From assembly GCF_000143415.4 (NCBI RefSeq), contig NW_003314486.1, forward strand, positions 1,307 through 30,833: DNA of 29,527 bases. The letters run 5' to 3'. This document shows, piece after piece, positions 11,530 to 21,408 of the stretch. The position numbers were made by a program, and so were the translations under genes. Within the stretch, counting starts at the first letter, position 1. Each line of letters starts with the position of its first letter. Under the pieces are notes generated by a model. The model saw only the letters and a program-made list of their open reading frames with translations, did not search any database and was not told the DNA's origin. Source of the stretch: Selaginella moellendorffii (lineage: Eukaryota; Streptophyta; Lycopodiopsida; Selaginellales; Selaginellaceae).

Positions 11530-11800
11530 TGAGGACACTCATATTTCGGTGGTCATGGACTCTCAGTGGGGAGACTGGTTTGGGCACACCGCCAAGCGAG
11601 GGATGCCTCGGAGTCGTGATGCACGGTTAGATTGCTTAGTGTGAAAGCTCAGCATATCTAACTTGAACACTTTGGTGCAAGTGGCACCGAGGTCGTGGTG
11701 AGTGAGATGGGGACACCTAATCTCAGTTGCTATGAACCCTTGGCCGTAAGGGCTAGCTTGGGTGCACCGCCAAGTGTGGGGGATGCCCCCGGGGTTATAG
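11530..11800 (+). repeat. Diverged ~178-bp tandem duplication with compensating hairpin
   Basis: 11580-11596 (TTGGGCACACCGCCAAG) recurs at 11758-11774 with two changes, and the flanks align loosely. Each copy is followed by a GATG-centred hairpin at 11597-11610 and 11778-11790. The stem reads GAGG/CCTC in one and GGGG/CCCC in the other, so both sides of a pair changed together. Confidence 0.55.
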
Positions 11801-12993
11801 TCAACAACTTGGAGGTCTAGAAGACCAAGTACCTCTTGGCAACTCTGTTAAGGTGCCAAGGTGAGATCACTAGGTGATCTTATGGCCAGAAAAGGACAAG
11901 GTCCTTGGTTGGCTAAGGAATGAAGTTCCTGGTTCAAAATGTTGAAATTGAACTGTTTAAGGTGGTGTGGCTTGGTCGTGATAACCAAGTGGGAAGAGCA
12001 CCTAAGGGAAATAAACTATGTCCGTGCGATGGCATAGTGAGTCCGAGGAAAGTAGTCTCTATAAAAGACCCATGGGAGGGTCACGAAGTTGGGCCGTGGA
12101 TAGAGCCCATAGCAGAAGATGCTAAAGAGACGTACTAGGGGTGAACATCCTCCGGACTTGGCAAAGAAGAGTCTTTGCTATGGAACCGAAACAATACCTC
12201 AAGGAGGGAGGTAGAGATTCGATGTTGCTTGGTGCAACAATTAACAGATAGGAGCAAAAGATGAGTGGCCAAGATAGGGCCGTGGAATCCCTTGGAAGGA
12301 ATCCAAGTGACGAAGTTAGGCGAGGAACACTAATGTGTTGGACGCTAACAAGTTGCGGGAAAGGAAGTGTGTTTCCAAAGAGGTATTCCGAATTGCTCCG
12401 ATTTGGCAAAAGTGGAAGCTCCAAGGGAGGGAGCGGTAAGGTGGCCAAATGATAGGGCGATGAACAGCCCTAGCACAAAGTATGATAACTGGAACTTTGG
12501 CACGAAATAGAAGAGAGGATGATGGTGCCCTCGAGTAGAGAACTTCCTAGGATGGGAAGTGGAGTTGCACAAAAGGTGCAAGGCAAGGTGTCGGAGACAC
12601 CTAGGAAATTGACTCCAAGAAGTCAAAATTCAAAGTTCCAAAGTGCAAAGGTTATATCGATGGAAATTGAGACTACTCGAGAAGGAGTAGTGGGATTGAC
12701 TTAGAGAAGGGTCTCTAAGAGGTTTAGCGAGAACTAAACCAATAAAAGGAGAGAACCACTCCTTGTGGTCCAATCAGTCTCTAAGTTGGGGAGACTACCC
12801 TCCTTAGAGGATAGGCAAGGCATGGTGAGCCTTTGGTGTTAAACCATTGAGGCATATGCAAAAGGCATGGTGAGCCTTCAATGTCAAACCATTGACAAAT
12901 ATTGGCTAGGTGCCAAGGATGGAAATGGTAACACATACGAGTGTTACTTTACAAAATGGTTTACCGTTCGATGAGGACATCGAACTTCGTCTA

Positions 12994-13006
12994 TGGGTGG
13001 TGGAGT
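12994..13006 (+). other. Purine-rich tract before element D 3' LTR
   Basis: GGGTGGTGGAG(T), interrupted by pyrimidines, abuts TGTGAGACAC at 13007, where a polypurine tract would be expected. It is imperfect, so the call is moderate. It sets the element's orientation as +. Confidence 0.45.
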
Positions 13007-13236
13007 TGTGAGACACAAAATCCCTAGGCCCCAAAGTGGAGCCGGAAGGGCGCCACATGGTAGTGGCCGAAGCGAGAGCCAAACGAGCGTAACACGTTTG
13101 GACGAAAAGCTCCGACTTGAAAAGTCAAGAGCGGGAGTGGAACTCCCAACGAAGTGCTCGAGGAACGAGCACGAAGCGAGCAAAAGGCGAGGCTCCAAAA
13201 AGGGACCCAAAAGGACCAACACATGACACGTGGGAG

Positions 13237-14088
13237 TGTCCGAGATGGACTCGAGTTGGAGTCCGAAGTGGGGTCCGAGATGGACTCGAGTTGGAGTCCG
13301 AAGTGGAGTCCGAGATGGACCCAAGTTGGAGTCCGAAGTGGAGTCCGAGGTGGACCCGAGATGGACCCGAGTTGGAGTCCGAAGTGGAGTCCGAGATGGA
13401 CCCGAGTTGGAGTCCGAAGTGGAGTCCGAGGTGGACCCGAGATGGACCCGAGTTGGAGTCCGAAGTGGAGTCCGAGATGGACCCGAGTTGGAGTCCGAAG
13501 TGGAGTCCGAGGTGGACCCGAGATGGACCCGAGTTGGAGTCCGAAGTGGAGTCCGAGATGGACCCGAGTTGGAGTCCGAAGTGGAGTCCGAGGTGGACCC
13601 GAGATGGACCCGAGTTGGAGTCCGAAGTGGAGTCCGAGATGGATCCCGAGATGGAGTCCGAAGTGGAGTCCGAGGTGGACCCGAGATGGACCCGAGTTGG
13701 AGTCCGAAGTGGAGTCCGAGATGGACTCGAGATGGAGTCCGAGATGGAGTCCGAGATGGAGTCCGAGGTGGACCCGAGATGGACCCGAAATGGAGTCCGA
13801 GATGGAGTCCGAGATGGAGTCCGAGATGGAGTCCGAGATGGACCCGAGATGGACCCGAGACGGAGTCCGAGATGGAGTCCGAGATGGAGTCCGAAGTCGA
13901 GACCGAGACCAGGACCGAGACCGGGACCGAGACCGAGACCGAGACCGAGATTGGGACCGAGATTGGGACCGAGACCGAGACCGAGGCCGAGGCCGAGATC
14001 GAGCCCGAGCCCGAGCCCGAGTCCGAGTCCGAATCCGAGTCCGAGTCCGAGTCCGAGTCCGAGTCCGAGTCCGAGTCCGAGTCCGGAG
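13237..14088 (+). repeat. Graded minisatellite array, 81-bp to 12-bp to 6-bp units (3' copy)
   Basis: The word order is the same as in the array at 8954-9636 but longer, chiefly through extra 81-bp units and an irregular stretch near 13640. The hexamer tail is slightly shorter. Open frames through it on both strands are repeat artefacts. Confidence 0.9.
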
Positions 14089-14427
14089 TCTGAGAGGGTG
14101 AAAGCCCAAAGCGTTCGTCTCCCAGACCCTGGGGGGTTTGGTGAGCCCCAAAAGTATAGTAAGGGGGAGGACTGCAGTGGAGCCAGTTTGGCCAGGAAAG
14201 GCCAGTTTGGCCCAGGAAGGCCAGACCCAGTGTTGGGTGATGAGCTGCCCACTGGGAAGTCCAAGACTAGAGTGAACACGGACCGACAAGCGGGGTAGCT
14301 TGGTGAAGTGTTCAAGAGCCGGCTCTAGTTCCCCCGGGAGATCGACTGGCCGATGCTCCCAGTCCAAGTGTGGGTGGCACTACCTACTTGGATACCAGGC
14401 GTGGCTCAACGGAACCTCGCTCTAAGC

Positions 14428-14527
14428 NNNNNNNNNNNNNNNNNNNNNNNNNNNNNNNNNNNNNNNNNNNNNNNNNNNNNNNNNNNNNNNNNNNNNNNNN
14501 NNNNNNNNNNNNNNNNNNNNNNNNNNN
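14428..14527. other. Assembly gap, 100 N
   Basis: Exactly 100 N bases, a conventional unknown-length scaffold gap. The true distance and even the correct join across it are uncertain. Confidence 0.98.
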
Positions 14528-15159
14528 GGGAGAGTACCCAGGTGGCTCGCGTAAGGCCACGGTGTTCCGAAATGTTGTCCCAAAGGCCCAGACTGTGGAA
14601 AGGAAGAGGAGCAGTCCTCTGGGGTAGTGACCAAGGACACAGTCATGTGGTGAGGAAGTCCCAGAGGACCGTGGGACTTAGTGGTCGGGCCTGTGGGCCT
14701 CGACCCAGTGGCAGTGTTGGCAAACACGGCCAGGGGCAGAAAGGGACTTGGTAGGAACTGACAAAGGGACTTTGGGGAAGGCAATTCCCCAGGTCTGTGG
14801 GCATCCTAAGGATGCTAAGGAGTGGATCTAGGATGACCACTCGTGGACACATGGCCCAGTCTTGGAGAGACGAGGTGGTGATGCAAGTGGTGTTGAACCA
14901 CTAGTGCAGCAAAGGTGAATGGGCATGGCCTTAGCGTAACGGGCCGAGATGTCAGTGGTACCTTTGGGTGTCGGTCTCAGGACCGGACACGTGGAGCACT
15001 TGGACCAGGTGCAAGTGTGGAGTGGCATGGATGCCATTCTTGGGGCTAGCAAGTCCCAAGTCCTGAATTGGACTGATGGAGGTTGTGAATGAGACTCCTC
15101 CAAGTGGTCGGAGGTGTGGTTAAGTGACTAAAGTAGAATGGAAAATTTAGTCGCTTACA

Positions 15160-15164
15160 AAGAC
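15160..15164. repeat. Target site duplication of element D, right
   Basis: AAGAC, matching 8719-8723. It is followed by CACCATCTCCAACATG, which continues the copy B sequence as seen in copies A and C. Confidence 0.85.
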
Positions 15165-15460
15165 CACCATCTCCAACATGCGTCAAGATAGGGACTCTTG
15201 ATTGCATGATGTGAACACAAGCAATGAGTTAACACCTCGTTGCAAATCATCTCTCCAAGAAGAGAAAATGATTTACGTATTTGATCCTTCGTCCCTGATG
15301 ACTCTCTTTTCGGTCTCATCTTTGACCAAACCTCAAGCTTGCTTTCGCACTGCCTTCAGTTCAATCCAAGAAAAGTTTATGAGAGAGCACGTTTTCATCT
15401 CTGCGTATGCAACAAGACTAGTTGCCCAATCTCATTGAATAGTACTCGCTGAGACTCATT
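15160..15460 (-). mobile_element. Copy B, 5' internal segment downstream of the PBS
   Basis: On the - strand this runs from just after the primer site into copy B, up to the element D insertion. At 15390/15391 it lacks a ~405-bp leader present in copy A (16-421), so GTTTTCATCTCTGCG sits directly beside the sequence ending GAGAGAGCAC. The frame at 15202-15438 on the + strand is antisense to the element and has no recognisable product. Confidence 0.75.
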
Positions 15461-15471
15461 CTCTGATACCA
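15461..15471 (-). other. Primer binding site, initiator tRNA-Met
   Basis: The - strand reads TGGTATCAGAG two bases after the LTR end CGCTACA. This is the standard complement of the 3' end of plant initiator tRNA-Met and the start point of minus-strand cDNA synthesis. Confidence 0.88.
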
Positions 15472-15497
15472 AATGTAGCGCACGTGGTTTTGACCCT

Positions 15498-15526
15498 TTA
15501 TCCTATGGTGATTTACCATAGGATAA
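15498..15526. repeat. 12-bp perfect hairpin near LTR end
   Basis: The arms TTATCCTATGGT and ACCATAGGATAA enclose a 5-base loop. It lies about 24 bases inside the LTR's PBS-side end and is duplicated at 16131-16159. It could be a structured U5 element in the transcript (inference). Confidence 0.8.
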
Positions 15527-15559
15527 CACCACGAAGCGGAACCTAAACCCTCTTTGTGC

Positions 15560-15606
15560 CACGTGACAAATGCCACGTGTCACATACCACGTGTCCGTGC
15601 CACGTG
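15560..15606. promoter_or_regulatory. Cluster of four G-box motifs in LTR
   Basis: CACGTG occurs at 15560, 15574, 15588 and 15601, spaced 13-14 bases, plus one at 15482. In the duplicated copy (+633) the first has become CACATG. CACGTG is the core site of plant bZIP and bHLH factors, so a regulatory role is possible but not shown. Confidence 0.5.
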
Positions 15607-16059
15607 TCCATAGGAACCCGAGGTTCAGGGCCTTGGGCCACTGAACGAAGGAACGGTGCCAAACTCCCAAGCGTGACGCCAAGGAGTGATGAAACCGGAC
15701 CACGGAGCAACTCCCGAGCATATAGCCCAAGGAGCGAGGGGACAGGAGCCCGGAGCGACTTGGAACAGTCCTGGAGCAACCAGCATACCAATGCCAGGAC
15801 CAGCATGCAAAACGGAGCCAAACGGAGTCTGGCGCTATTTCGGCATACCGGTGGCCTAACGTGAGGATATGGGTACTCCACCAACTAGCATGGAATGGAA
15901 CTTGGGCTTAGACCCAAGCCGGACGCAGAACAAGGACAGGCACGCAAGCGGGAGCTAGACTATGCCTCAGGTTGGTCAGCCATGCCCGACCTACCCACTA
16001 TCCCTACTATACATTTGGAACCCCCCACAGCCCCCCCCCCTTGAGGAACACACGCTATT

Positions 16060-16689
16060 CAATCTCATTGAATAGTACTCGCTGAGACTCATTCTCTGAT
16101 ACCAAATGTAGCGCACGTGGTTTTGACCCTTTATCCTATGGTGATTTACCATAGGATAACACCACGAAGCGGAACCTAAACCCTCTTTGTGCCACATGAC
16201 AAATGCCACGTGTCACATACCACGTGTCCGTGCCACGTGTCCATAGGAACCCGAGGTTCAGGGCCTTGGGCCACTGAACGAAGGAACGGTGCCAAACTCC
16301 CAAGCGTGACGCCAAGGAGTGATGAAACCGGACCACGGAGCAACTCCCGAGCATATAGCCCAAGGAGCGAGGGGACAGGAGCCCGGAGCGACTTGGAACA
16401 GTCCTGGAGCAACCAGCATACCAATGCCAGGACCAGCATGCAAAACGGAGCCAAACGGAGTCTGGCGCTATTTCGGCATACCGGTGGCCTAACGTGAGGA
16501 TATGGGTACTCCACCAACTAGCATGGAATGGAACTTGGGCTTAGACCCAAGCCGGACGCAGAACAAGGACAGGCACGCAAGCGGGAGCTAGACTATGCCT
16601 CAGGTTGGTCGGCCATGCCCGACCTACCCACTATCCCTACTATACATTTGGAACCCCCCACAGCCCCCCCCCCTTGAGGAACACACGCT
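16060..16689 (-). repeat. 630-bp tandem duplication, unit 2
   Basis: The partner of 15427-16056, about 99.7% identical by eye, so the duplication is recent. It places a second internal start, PBS and LTR end within the LTR. Confidence 0.9.
16094..16104 (-). other. Second (duplicated) primer binding site
   Basis: The same TGGTATCAGAG on the - strand, two bases after a second CGCTACA end at 16107. It arose from the 630-bp duplication and is now embedded in LTR sequence. Confidence 0.85.
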
Positions 16690-17252
16690 TTGGGCTTTCA
16701 CCCCAAGCCTCCCTTAGTATCAGGAGTTAGTCTCTGGGACAAGCTTAAAACTTACTAAATATGGAATGTCCTTAGAATGCGAATTTGGACACAGGACGAA
16801 CACCATTGTGTTCAGGCCGACCTCTACATTCCGTAGATATGCCAAATGAGCAAATCTAGACACTTTCCATAAATAGCATTTGGGACCGAAATGAGACTAA
16901 CACAAAGGGCATGATAGCGAGGGTGTTTGGCAGACACGGTAAGCTATCATGTAGCGATATTGAGGGACCAATCTCAATACGCGAGGGTTCTTGTCAAGCC
17001 AGTGCAAGACAGAGCAAAAGAGAACTAAAAAGCCAGGCCAAGTATGCTTGGCTGAATAGACACTTAGGAATTCCGTCCTTATGCTCATCCGGCCAAGTAC
17101 AGATGCAAAGTCCAGTTTACTAACACTTGAACAAGAGGGGCTGATAAAGGGTCCAGCAATACCGACCTCCTGCCATCGTGGCAGTAAGGAAAGAGTGTCC
17201 GTAAGGACTGGTCGACAGGTAACTTTCAATACCCAAAGTCACATTCGCGACA

Positions 17253-20200
17253 GTTGTTTACACGGTCATGCCCTTTCAACGGAACAAGGAACATCGACAG
17301 AGAGGCGGGTTATGTGACCAGTCGACAGTAGCTACCCCATGACTAGAGATTTCAACATGCACACGAAGTGCCGAAGCCAGTCTGCCTATACTGGCCCAAA
17401 CTCAAAGATCAATGGATGGACAATATCAAAGTCAGAGACAATGATATCTGAGAAGCTTAATTACTAGTGATTATATCTTAGAGTAGAACACAAAAGTATT
17501 CTAAACAAGTTATCACCCGATAAACTAGTATTATAGTATAGGAACCACCAAGATCATTATAATTGGTAAACATAGGAATCACCAAGATCATTATAATTTG
17601 GCAAACATAGAAATGACCATCCAACAAAATTCAATAGCTAGTATATCATCAAGTAAACGCAATGATAAAACTTAACTACCGAAGATAGCAGATAGTAAGC
17701 CAACAACTTACGAGAGAGAACTCAAAGAACACAAAGTATCATTGACTAACAAGCACAATGCTCGCGAATGTATCACCCAAAGGAAATAACATCCAAATCT
17801 ATCAAAACTAACTCGAGCAATAATCAACAGAAGAGAATGAATGTGGGAAGACCAACAAACACTCATGCCTGCTAACTATCACAAAAGCCAATCTAAATAG
17901 ATCCCAGCCAACAATACCAAGGAACTCAAGTTGCCTAAGCAAGTGTTAGCAACATCCTACTGATGTCTTAAACCCAAGAGACCAATTCAGAGCAAACCAC
18001 AAAGAACATATGGTATTGCAAAAAGCCAAAAGCCATCAAAGAGAACAACCAACTATCATGAAAGATCGTCAATTAGCCCATCAATGTAGTGATGTATAAT
18101 CATCGTTGAAGAAAGAATCTACCATCCCGAAGAATAGCAAATAATTCCAAACCAACAATAATCAAGCAAAACTTGTGATAAGGACAATCAACTACCCTAG
18201 ATGATAGTCAATCATCACCAATGATTGCCAGATGCAAAAACTAACTTCAATCGAAGCTAATGAGCCAAAATGCCTTCCCCCAACAACTTCAAACAAATGG
18301 AACAATGAGCACAAAACTCAAGAACCAAAAGCTCGAAGAAGCCTATAACTAAGTCTTGCCTAATAATGATCACGAGTCTCATAGAAGCTAACTTCAATGC
18401 TAAAGAAGAAATCATGGTGCAACCCACAATATCTTCCTCAACACATCCATAAGCCAAACTTCATAATGCCAAAGCTAATGAAGAGCATTTCTGCATCAAT
18501 CCAAAAGCTAAGCATAACGAAGCTATGCTTAACAAGTGATCATCAAACGATCCTCTATGAATCCATCTATAGCAAGACGTAACTCACTTCATAACAAGCT
18601 CAAAAAGAATCATTAATGATTGCTATATTCCGAACTCAAATCCAGCAAGGACTCAACATTCTAATATCGATCACTAACTCTTCTTCTCGTAGAGTTAGCA
18701 TAGTCCACGACTAAATCACTTTTCAAGGAAAAGCTAAAGCTCAACCCTCTACTAAATAATCTCGTCTAGAACACAACTAACTCAACTTGCCACTCAGTTC
18801 GTTTGAACGTCAACACAGTTGCTAACTAGCAAATGCACGAATGCCAACAACACAAAGCTATAGCCAAATCATCAACACTATATTCATCAAGACTAATGAA
18901 ACTCAATATCAATCTTTTTGGAAGGATATCTTATTTCACTCAGATCTCAATATCAACAATGTCAATGACAAAGCATCACTTCAATGCCATCAACACCAAA
19001 ACAAAGCTAGAAGAAAGCATGAGTGAATCACCACTCGGAGCTTTCCAGCAACCAAGCTAACCAAGGTCGAAGATACTTTAATTAGTAACTGAGACCAATC
19101 CTTTAGCAAAACTCAGTTACAGATAACACTTCCTCAAGGAGTGAGTCACCACGTCCAAGACTCAATGAAATCCAACACTACAAACTAGACGTAACCAAAT
19201 GATATCGACAGAGGTAAAGTCGACATGCCAACATGGAAAACCATGCAAGTCCAACAACACGATCCTCCGCAACACCATCCGGTCAAGCAAGCCCACCACT
19301 GCTAAATCATCATCGAGCAAAGCAAGTATCAACAGTCTTTTTGACAAAGTCTACAAGTAATCACTAGTCGCAAAGCAACTAACAATCACCCCTCAACTTG
19401 CCTTCACAAGACCCAAACACCAACTCTTGTCATCAAGTTATATACTTATCTAGCATAAACATAATACCTCAAACATGAGATAAAAGTTCATGGACAAGCA
19501 CAAACTAAATGACCACTCGAATCCAACTCAACCGCAATAAGCTCACCAATGCATTTAGTCAATAGCTCTGAGCATGCCTTGAAGAGGCTAGCTATGTGAT
19601 CAACACTCAGTCGAAACTAAAGTGAAGACCATGAGATGGACTCATATCGGTACACAACCTCCTCATAGACAAAGCTATAGTACGGGTACCAACATCTCAG
19701 CTTGCAAACAATTAAGTTGGACATCACCATCCTCAGCCAAGGCGCAGGGCCACCAAGACCAAGTCAAGATCAGTGAGAGCTCACTACTCTCATAGAGTCT
19801 AACGTAATGCAAGGTGCAACCTGCCACCAAGCATAACGCTACAAAAGAAAGGTACAAGGGTCACCTTTCTGAGAAAAGTGCAACAACCACTTTTCTACAC
19901 CAACTCCAGACTCTATCCAACTCAATTGCCTTAGCCCCAAAAGTTAGCATCCCTTTTAGGCTGCATCATACAAACTATCTACTAAGGTTTAAGCCAACCG
20001 AAGCCAACTCCAACCCCTTCAACAGTTTGTACTGGCTTTCGAAAATGGAATGGTTTTCGAGCAAAGTGATCAATAGATCAGCCATTGGAAAAGTCTAAGA
20101 AAATTTATGGAAAATTTTCCATCCTAGGGAAAGAATAACTCTCAGTCCAGGAATGCAAACTTTCAAGACTCAACCAACTTCCTCCTACTAACAACCCCAC

Positions 20201-21408
20201 ATAGGTTCACCTCAACAAAAATTCTCATGATCCAAAAATATGCTTAAGCATCGAACATCTTTGCCCATCTAACCGATATCCAACACCGACATCCGCAAAC
20301 TGCAAAATGAACATCCAAGGCTTGATCACTAAGACCACATCTTCGGATATCCACATTGCACTAACACTCTTCTTCAATCACCTTCAAGATCCAATGTGAA
20401 GCCAAAACACTAACAAGATAAATGACATGAAAAATCAAGGTCCAAGGAAAATTCCTCATCACTTGAAATAACAATGCCATTTCCATTAACACAAGTGCTA
20501 GTGATGTCAATGCCCCAACTACACACCTTCTCCATCCAATAATTTATTCCAAGTGCTAATGGATCAATAGATGAGCTATAGCAAATGAATGCTACAACCC
20601 ATTCCCAACACCTTATGGGCAAACCCTCAAGGAAACAAGGTACCAACATAAGCTTAGCATAATGGACCACCATTGAGAATCCAGTCAAGGCTACTACAAT
20701 GCTACTTCGTGCAAGTAGACTAGCTTCTCCATCAACCACTTTGGGGTTGATCATCGTTTAACCAAGCAACTTCGTAAACACATTGCTCATTATCACATGG
20801 ATATGATATGGAAATCACAATGACTTGATCATCAATTGAGCAACACCATGAGCAATGCCAATGTCATTACTTCAAAGGTCTATGTGAGTATCAAGTGTCA
20901 ACTCAATTTGACAAAATGCAACATAAATGCCACACTCCACCAATAGAGATTTACAACACCTAACACCACTAACTTTTGTTCACAACACGGACAAACTCAT
21001 GCCACTCTCTTTCCGACCAAACTCAACACTAATCCAACATCAAGCTACTCAAGGAGCAATAGCAAGGTTCCCCGGAAAAGAATTGAGCATTGCAACCCAA
21101 GTCTTTCAATAGCGAGCCTAGACAAAATGGTATAACGTTTCACCGCTATCCATCCCACAACTCACCGTTTGTAAGACCATCATCTCCAACATGCATCAAG
21201 GTAGGGACTCTTGATTGCATAATGTGAACACGAGCAATGAGTCACACCTCGTTGCAAATCATCTCTCCAAGAAGAGAACATGATTTACGTCTTTGATCCT
21301 CCGTCCTCGATGACTCTCTTTTCGGTCTCATCTTTGACCAAACCTCAAGCTTGCTTTCGCACTGCCTTCAGTTCAATCGAAGAAAAGTTTATGAGAGAGC
21401 ACGGCAAT
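17253..21408 (-). mobile_element. Non-autonomous LTR element, copy C, internal region
   Basis: It has the same orientation as copy B and matches it along the full length, with small indels. Its 3' end joins the LTR at 17252/17253 after loss of 379 bp corresponding to 4480-4858, so the PPT is missing. Its other end stops at 21408, six bases into the leader known from copy A, where gag-pol begins in the opposite orientation. There is no coding capacity: frames such as 20410-20754 (- strand) carry an extra in-frame insertion relative to copies A and B, and 19675-19857 is shortened. Confidence 0.8.

Larger units (their letters stand above)
9716..13006 (+). other. Element D internal region: non-coding, dense chain of short hairpins
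   Basis: I find no protein gene; the longest frames are short, unrelated and lack recognisable motifs. The striking feature is a succession of perfect short inverted repeats, each of different sequence. Examples are 9737-9760, 9816-9834, 10217-10239, 10770-10793 (11-bp stem), 10860-10891 (nested), 10973-10994 (8 bp), 11111-11132 and 11133-11156 (back to back), 11278-11295, 11526-11545, 12161-12178, 12586-12602, 12672-12691, 12701-12718, 12721-12740 and 12966-12985. Loops are mostly 3-10 nt. This suggests selection for, or generation by, RNA or DNA secondary structure. The function is unknown. Confidence 0.7.
8724..15159 (+). mobile_element. Element D: coding-free LTR-type retroelement nested in copy B
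   Basis: The element starts TGTGAG and ends CTTACA, giving TG...CA ends with an imperfect terminal inverted repeat, and is flanked by 5-bp AAGAC duplications. About 6.4 kb are spanned, including 100 N. A ~1.0-1.16-kb block occurs twice in direct orientation (8724-9715 and 13007-14167), the second preceded by a purine-rich tract. This is the pattern of an LTR retrotransposon, but no gag-pol and no clear PBS are present, and the 5' repeat lacks the ~1-kb tail of the 3' repeat. Long open frames over 8834-9829 and 13024-14367, on both strands, are by-products of the 12/6-bp repeats. The non-repeat parts are unusually rich in short perfect hairpins. Element D is probably mobilised in trans (inference). 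Confidence 0.75.
13007..15159 (+). repeat. Element D 3' LTR (full-length form)
   Basis: It runs from TGTGAGACAC to ...TCGCTTACA, immediately before the right AAGAC duplication. Bases 13007-14167 repeat the 5' LTR. 14168-15159 (interrupted by the N gap) has no counterpart in the 5' copy. The tail is also hairpin-rich: for example GCATCC/GGATGC at 14802-14816, a 6-bp palindromic pair AGAGCC/GGCTCT near 14315, and GACTAAA/TTTAGTC close to the end. No coding sequence is evident. Confidence 0.6.
15427..16056 (-). repeat. 630-bp tandem duplication, unit 1
   Basis: This unit repeats at 16060-16689 with only two differences seen by eye (near 15560 and 15976) and a 3-base ATT filler between the units. 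It spans the internal start, PBS and LTR 3' portion, so the PBS and LTR end are present twice. Confidence 0.9.
15474..17252 (-). repeat. LTR shared by copies B and C (with internal duplication)
   Basis: On the - strand it begins TGTCGCG (17252) and ends GCGCTACA (15474), with inverted TG...CA ends, and is followed by the PBS. Length is 1779 bp, or about 1146 bp without the duplicated 633-bp step. It matches the + strand LTR at 26664-27584 over much of its length, including GTGAAAGCCCAAAGCGT and GTATAGTAGGG. On its left it serves as the 5' LTR of copy B; on its right copy C's internal 3' end abuts it directly. Frames at 15503-15884 and 16136-16517 are duplicates of one another within the LTR and are not credible genes. 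Confidence 0.85.

Noticed and set aside
14230-14260. Hammerhead-ribozyme-like GATGAG near a stem, as in retrozymes
   Set aside because: The required CTGATGA core and downstream GAAA arrangement are not present.
13024-14367. Long open frames (up to 447 codons) across the second repeat array
   Set aside because: Same cause as the first array; unit number differs between the copies, which argues against a conserved protein.
15502-15884. Overlapping frames of 60-113 codons on both strands, repeated at 16136-16517
   Set aside because: They lie inside the LTR and recur only because of the recent 630-bp duplication.
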